From Burkholderiales bacterium (lineage in GTDB: Bacteria; Pseudomonadota; Gammaproteobacteria; Burkholderiales; Burkholderiaceae), in assembly GCA_026225235.1 (NCBI GenBank), contig JAMFSK010000067.1:1-35201 (forward strand): a DNA stretch of 35,201 bases, in the 5' to 3' direction. The notes beneath the pieces are model-generated. The model saw nothing but the letters and a program-made list of their open reading frames with translations, ran no database searches and was not told the DNA's origin. Shown here piece by piece: positions 32,889-35,201 of the stretch (its first letter is position 1; every line of letters starts with the position of its first letter). A program made the position numbers and the translations under genes.

Positions 32889-34535
32889 TCAATAGCCCGG
32901 TGCCGTGCGCAGAACCGCGCCGCGCGATGCACGCTGTGACGCAGACGACGCGGGGGGCAAGGCGCCGGCCGTGACATCAGACTTCTTGACGCGAAACACA
33001 TTGACCGCGGCGCGCAAATCATTGGCTTGCTCCTCGAGGGACTTCGCGGCCGCAGCCGCCTGCTCCACCATCGCGGCGTTCTGCTGAACCGCCTCGTCCA
33101 TATGCGTGATCGCGAGATTGACCTGCTCGATGCCGGTGCTCTGTTCGTCGGAGGCCGCCGAGATCTCGTTGATGATGTCGGTCACGCGTTGCACCGCCTG
33201 AACGACCGACTCCATCGTCGTACCGGCGCGTTCAACTAACGATTCACCGGCTCGCACCTGCTGGACCGAGTTCTCGATCAACAGCTTGATTTCCTTGGCC
33301 GCATCGCCGCTGCGGCGCGCCAGCGAACGGACTTCACTCGCGACCACCGCAAAACCGCGACCTTCTTCTCCGGCACGCGCCGCTTCAACGGCCGCATTCA
33401 GCGCGAGGATGTTGGTTTGGAAGGCAATGCCCTCGATCACGCTGATGATGTCGACGACCTTGGTCGAGCTGGTCGAAATGTTGTGCATCGTGTCGACCAC
33501 CTGCCGCACGACCGCCCCACCATCGCTTGCGATCACCGACGCGTTGGCCGCCATCTGGCTCGCCTGACGCGCATTGTCCGCATTCTGTTTAACGGTGGCG
33601 GTCAGTTCTTCCATGCTCGATGCGGTTTCTTCGAGCGAGGCAGCCTGTTGTTCGGTCCGTCCCGAGAGATCATCGTTGGCCGCGGCGATTTCGCGCGCCG
33701 CCACCGTAATCGCCTCTGTGCCGCCGCGAATCCGCGAGATGGTCGAGGCCAACGTGCGCTGCATCCGGCTCATCGAGAACAGCATGCTGTGCTGGTCGCC
33801 CCCGAAGATCTGGACCTCGCCGGTCAGGTCGCCATCCGCAATCGCTTCGACAATCTCGCCCGCATAGGACGGATCGCCGCCGAGGCTGCGCCGCACGCTG
33901 CGAATGATCGTGACCATTGCGACCGAAATCACGGAGCCGATCACCATTACCGATGCCAGATACTTGAGCAACAGGAAGTAGAACGCCGACTGCACTTCGT
34001 TGAGATAGATGCCCGATTCGATATACAAGTCCCACGGCTTGAACTGCTTCACGTAGGTCAGCTTCGGCGTTTCGGAACCGGGCGGCGCGTTGACCAGGCG
34101 GCCCATGTATTCGACATACCCCTCGCCGCTCGCTTGCGCGACCTGCACCATCTCGACGAACAAGCGCTTGCCGTGCACGTCCTTGTAGTCGCTCACATCC
34201 TTGTTGCGCAGATCGACAAGCGTCGGATGCATCAGCACTGTCGGGTGCGAATCGGTGATGATCAGATAGCCGTTGGTGCCAAAGCGCATCGTGCTCAGAC
34301 GCGCCATCGCTTCTTTCTTCGCTTGCTCGAGCGGCATTTCGTTGCGCTCGACGCGGCCGGCGTAGTCAGCCATCACCCCATATCCGCTTTCGACCACTTG
34401 CTTGATCGCAGACTTGCGTTCTTCGAGCATCGAGGCACGCGATTCGAACGCCGCCCAGCTGCCCAGCAGGATAAAGCCCAGCCACATCACAGCCAGGGCT
34501 GACCACAATTTCGCATTCAGACTCAAACGATTCAA
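32889..34535 (-). CDS. Methyl-accepting chemotaxis protein with single Cache sensor
   Basis: Inner-membrane chemoreceptor of 548 residues. TM1 is at about 11-30. The periplasmic sCache_2 domain contains [42 protein letters not shown] and [19 protein letters not shown]2 (about 185-210), a HAMP-like linker and the cytoplasmic signalling hairpin with tip [39 protein letters not shown] follow. There is no C-terminal NWETF-type CheR/CheB-docking pentapeptide. The start is a TTG at 34535, supported by AAGGGGG 6 bases upstream and by the family N-terminus ([10 protein letters not shown]); no ATG precedes TM1. The ligand is probably a small carboxylate or similar, by family; not provable here. Confidence 0.94.
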   Translation of the reverse strand: MNRLSLNAKLWSALAVMWLGFILLGSWAAFESRASMLEERKSAIKQVVESGYGVMADYAGRVERNEMPLEQAKKEAMARLSTMRFGTNGYLIITDSHPTVLMHPTLVDLRNKDVSDYKDVHGKRLFVEMVQVAQASGEGYVEYMGRLVNAPPGSETPKLTYVKQFKPWDLYIESGIYLNEVQSAFYFLLLKYLASVMVIGSVISVAMVTIIRSVRRSLGGDPSYAGEIVEAIADGDLTGEVQIFGGDQHSMLFSMSRMQRTLASTISRIRGGTEAITVAAREIAAANDDLSGRTEQQAASLEETASSMEELTATVKQNADNARQASQMAANASVIASDGGAVVRQVVDTMHNISTSSTKVVDIISVIEGIAFQTNILALNAAVEAARAGEEGRGFAVVASEVRSLARRSGDAAKEIKLLIENSVQQVRAGESLVERAGTTMESVVQAVQRVTDIINEISAASDEQSTGIEQVNLAITHMDEAVQQNAAMVEQAAAAAKSLEEQANDLRAAVNVFRVKKSDVTAGALPPASSASQRASRGAVLRTAPGY

Positions 34536-34965
34536 TTCAGCCCCCTTCGGCCGCCGCCCCGAAGCAGGGTCGGCACGGCATATTTACTAACCTGACGACT
34601 TGCTTAACGGCGTTTGAAGGAGCGGGCTGAAGAGCACAGATGGAGATTTTTTATCGGAATTTTAATAAACGATGACCGATGTTTATGCGTTTGCATAAAT
34701 CAGGAGATTGCTCTGATGGGTTCTGATGGGATTGGTGGGGAGTTATCCGGCGGCGCAGGGAAGACGCGGCGGAAACGGGTTTTTGGACGCTACTCGCTCC
34801 GCTTAGGGCGAACTTCGGCGCAGTGGGCTCGCGCTGAGCCCAGCACTTCACCTAGGCCGGGGCAATGGCGGCCGACATGCATCCCGGAGATGCCACTTCG
34901 GAGAGCGCCTGGGTGGGCGCCTGGGTGGTCGTTTGGGGTGGCCGGGGTGAGCGCGTGCGTGTCTG
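34536..34965. other. Intergenic region upstream of the chemoreceptor
   Basis: A 430-base gap with no convincing gene. The AT-rich part (34580-34710) should contain the chemoreceptor promoter. An inverted repeat at 34682-34699, TTTATGC-GTTT-GCATAAA, is a possible operator. A perfect 12-bp tandem duplication, GCGCCTGGGTGG, is at 34905-34928. Confidence 0.5.
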
Positions 34966-35201
34966 CTACGAGCCTGCTTCACCAGCCTCTACGGACTCGC
35001 GTAGGTAGTCGCGCACCAGTCCTTCAAGTTGATCGAGCGCCGCCGCGGGCCGGGGCACGCCGATGTCGCCGTTTAGCGCGACCGCTGCCTTCATGAGTTG
35101 CTGGAGCACGGCTGCACGCGTCGCGACTTCGGCCGGCGGCAGGCCAGGGCACACTGCAGCGAGGATCGCACCGATCTCGCTGCGCAGGCGCTCGCGCACC
35201 C
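34966..35201 (-). CDS. Probable TetR family regulator, C-terminal fragment cut by window edge
   Basis: Open frame of 78 codons running off the right edge; the N-terminal part with the DNA-binding domain lies outside the window. The visible part is helical (LRSEIGAILAAVCPGLPPAE, AAVLQQLMKAAVALNGD, AALDQLEGLVRDYLRESV). It resembles the C-terminal dimerisation/ligand domain of TetR/AcrR regulators, especially the closing LEGLVRDYL helix. The assignment is by overall pattern only, since no helix-turn-helix is visible. A GTG at 35199 is in frame but is probably internal. Confidence 0.5.
   Translation of the reverse strand, partial: VRERLRSEIGAILAAVCPGLPPAEVATRAAVLQQLMKAAVALNGDIGVPRPAAALDQLEGLVRDYLRESVEAGEAGS

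Noticed and set aside
34651..34677. Flagellar sigma-28 promoter for the chemoreceptor
   Set aside because: TCCGATAA on the minus strand matches the -10 element in 7 of 8 bases, but the region 11 bases upstream (GGTCATCG) does not resemble the -35 element TAAAGTTT.

Overview
The window is GC-rich DNA that fits a beta-proteobacterium of the order Burkholderiales (Burkholderia/Paraburkholderia/Caballeronia-like). This is an inference. It rests on the 16-strand general porin whose mature N-terminus begins QSSVTLYG and which ends in Phe, on the DUF3034/DUF2325/DUF2252 gene complement, and on the large number of c-di-GMP and chemoreceptor-type proteins. It looks like ordinary chromosomal sequence, about 28 genes on both strands. 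No tRNA, rRNA, CRISPR array, prophage or intact insertion sequence was seen.

Layout. 0.1-2.5 kb: a DUF4397 lipoprotein, a DUF899 thioredoxin-like protein and a small two-helix membrane protein. 2.6-5.8 kb: a large membrane HD-GYP c-di-GMP phosphodiesterase preceded by two abutting palindromes. 5.9-9.2 kb: a DUF2252 protein and a di-Mop molbindin, divergent from a DUF2325 coiled-coil protein across a gap that holds a ModE-type molybdate box. 9.2-13.7 kb: a tightly packed four-gene minus-strand operon (DUF3034 outer-membrane barrel, exported group-1 truncated haemoglobin, exported cupredoxin-like protein, membrane dCache-GGDEF-EAL protein). 14.1-18.3 kb: four regulators (cupin-AraC, ModE-like, AraC, winged-helix NTPase). 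18.5-24.5 kb: a short-chain dehydrogenase, an S53 sedolisin and an S10 carboxypeptidase-like peptidase in tandem, and an exported phytase-like esterase with a His/Asp-rich tail, closed by a strong terminator. 24.6-27.2 kb: a CheR-CheB-hybrid kinase operon without CheA. 27.5-28.7 kb: the porin. 29-30.5 kb: a YgjP-like metallopeptidase and a METTL25-like methyltransferase with overlapping 3' ends. 30.9-32.5 kb: prfC. 32.5-34.5 kb: an unusual hexamer-phased repeat field and a chemoreceptor with a TTG start. The right edge cuts a probable TetR-family gene.

How the parts may work together. Signal transduction dominates: one c-di-GMP phosphodiesterase, one dual GGDEF/EAL protein, a CheR/CheB/kinase module and a chemoreceptor. 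The most interesting unit is the 9.2-13.7 kb operon. It couples an outer-membrane protein, a haem protein and a copper-type protein, all exported, to a membrane c-di-GMP enzyme with its own periplasmic sensor, so it reads like a periplasmic gas/redox-to-c-di-GMP circuit; that function is inference. Second is the molybdate link: a molbindin gene, a ModE-like regulator gene 8 kb away, and an inverted repeat resembling a ModE box in the molbindin/DUF2325 divergent gap. Short perfect tandem repeats of 9-15 bp recur in gaps and in two genes, and the prfC-chemoreceptor gap holds a much longer degenerate repeat field.
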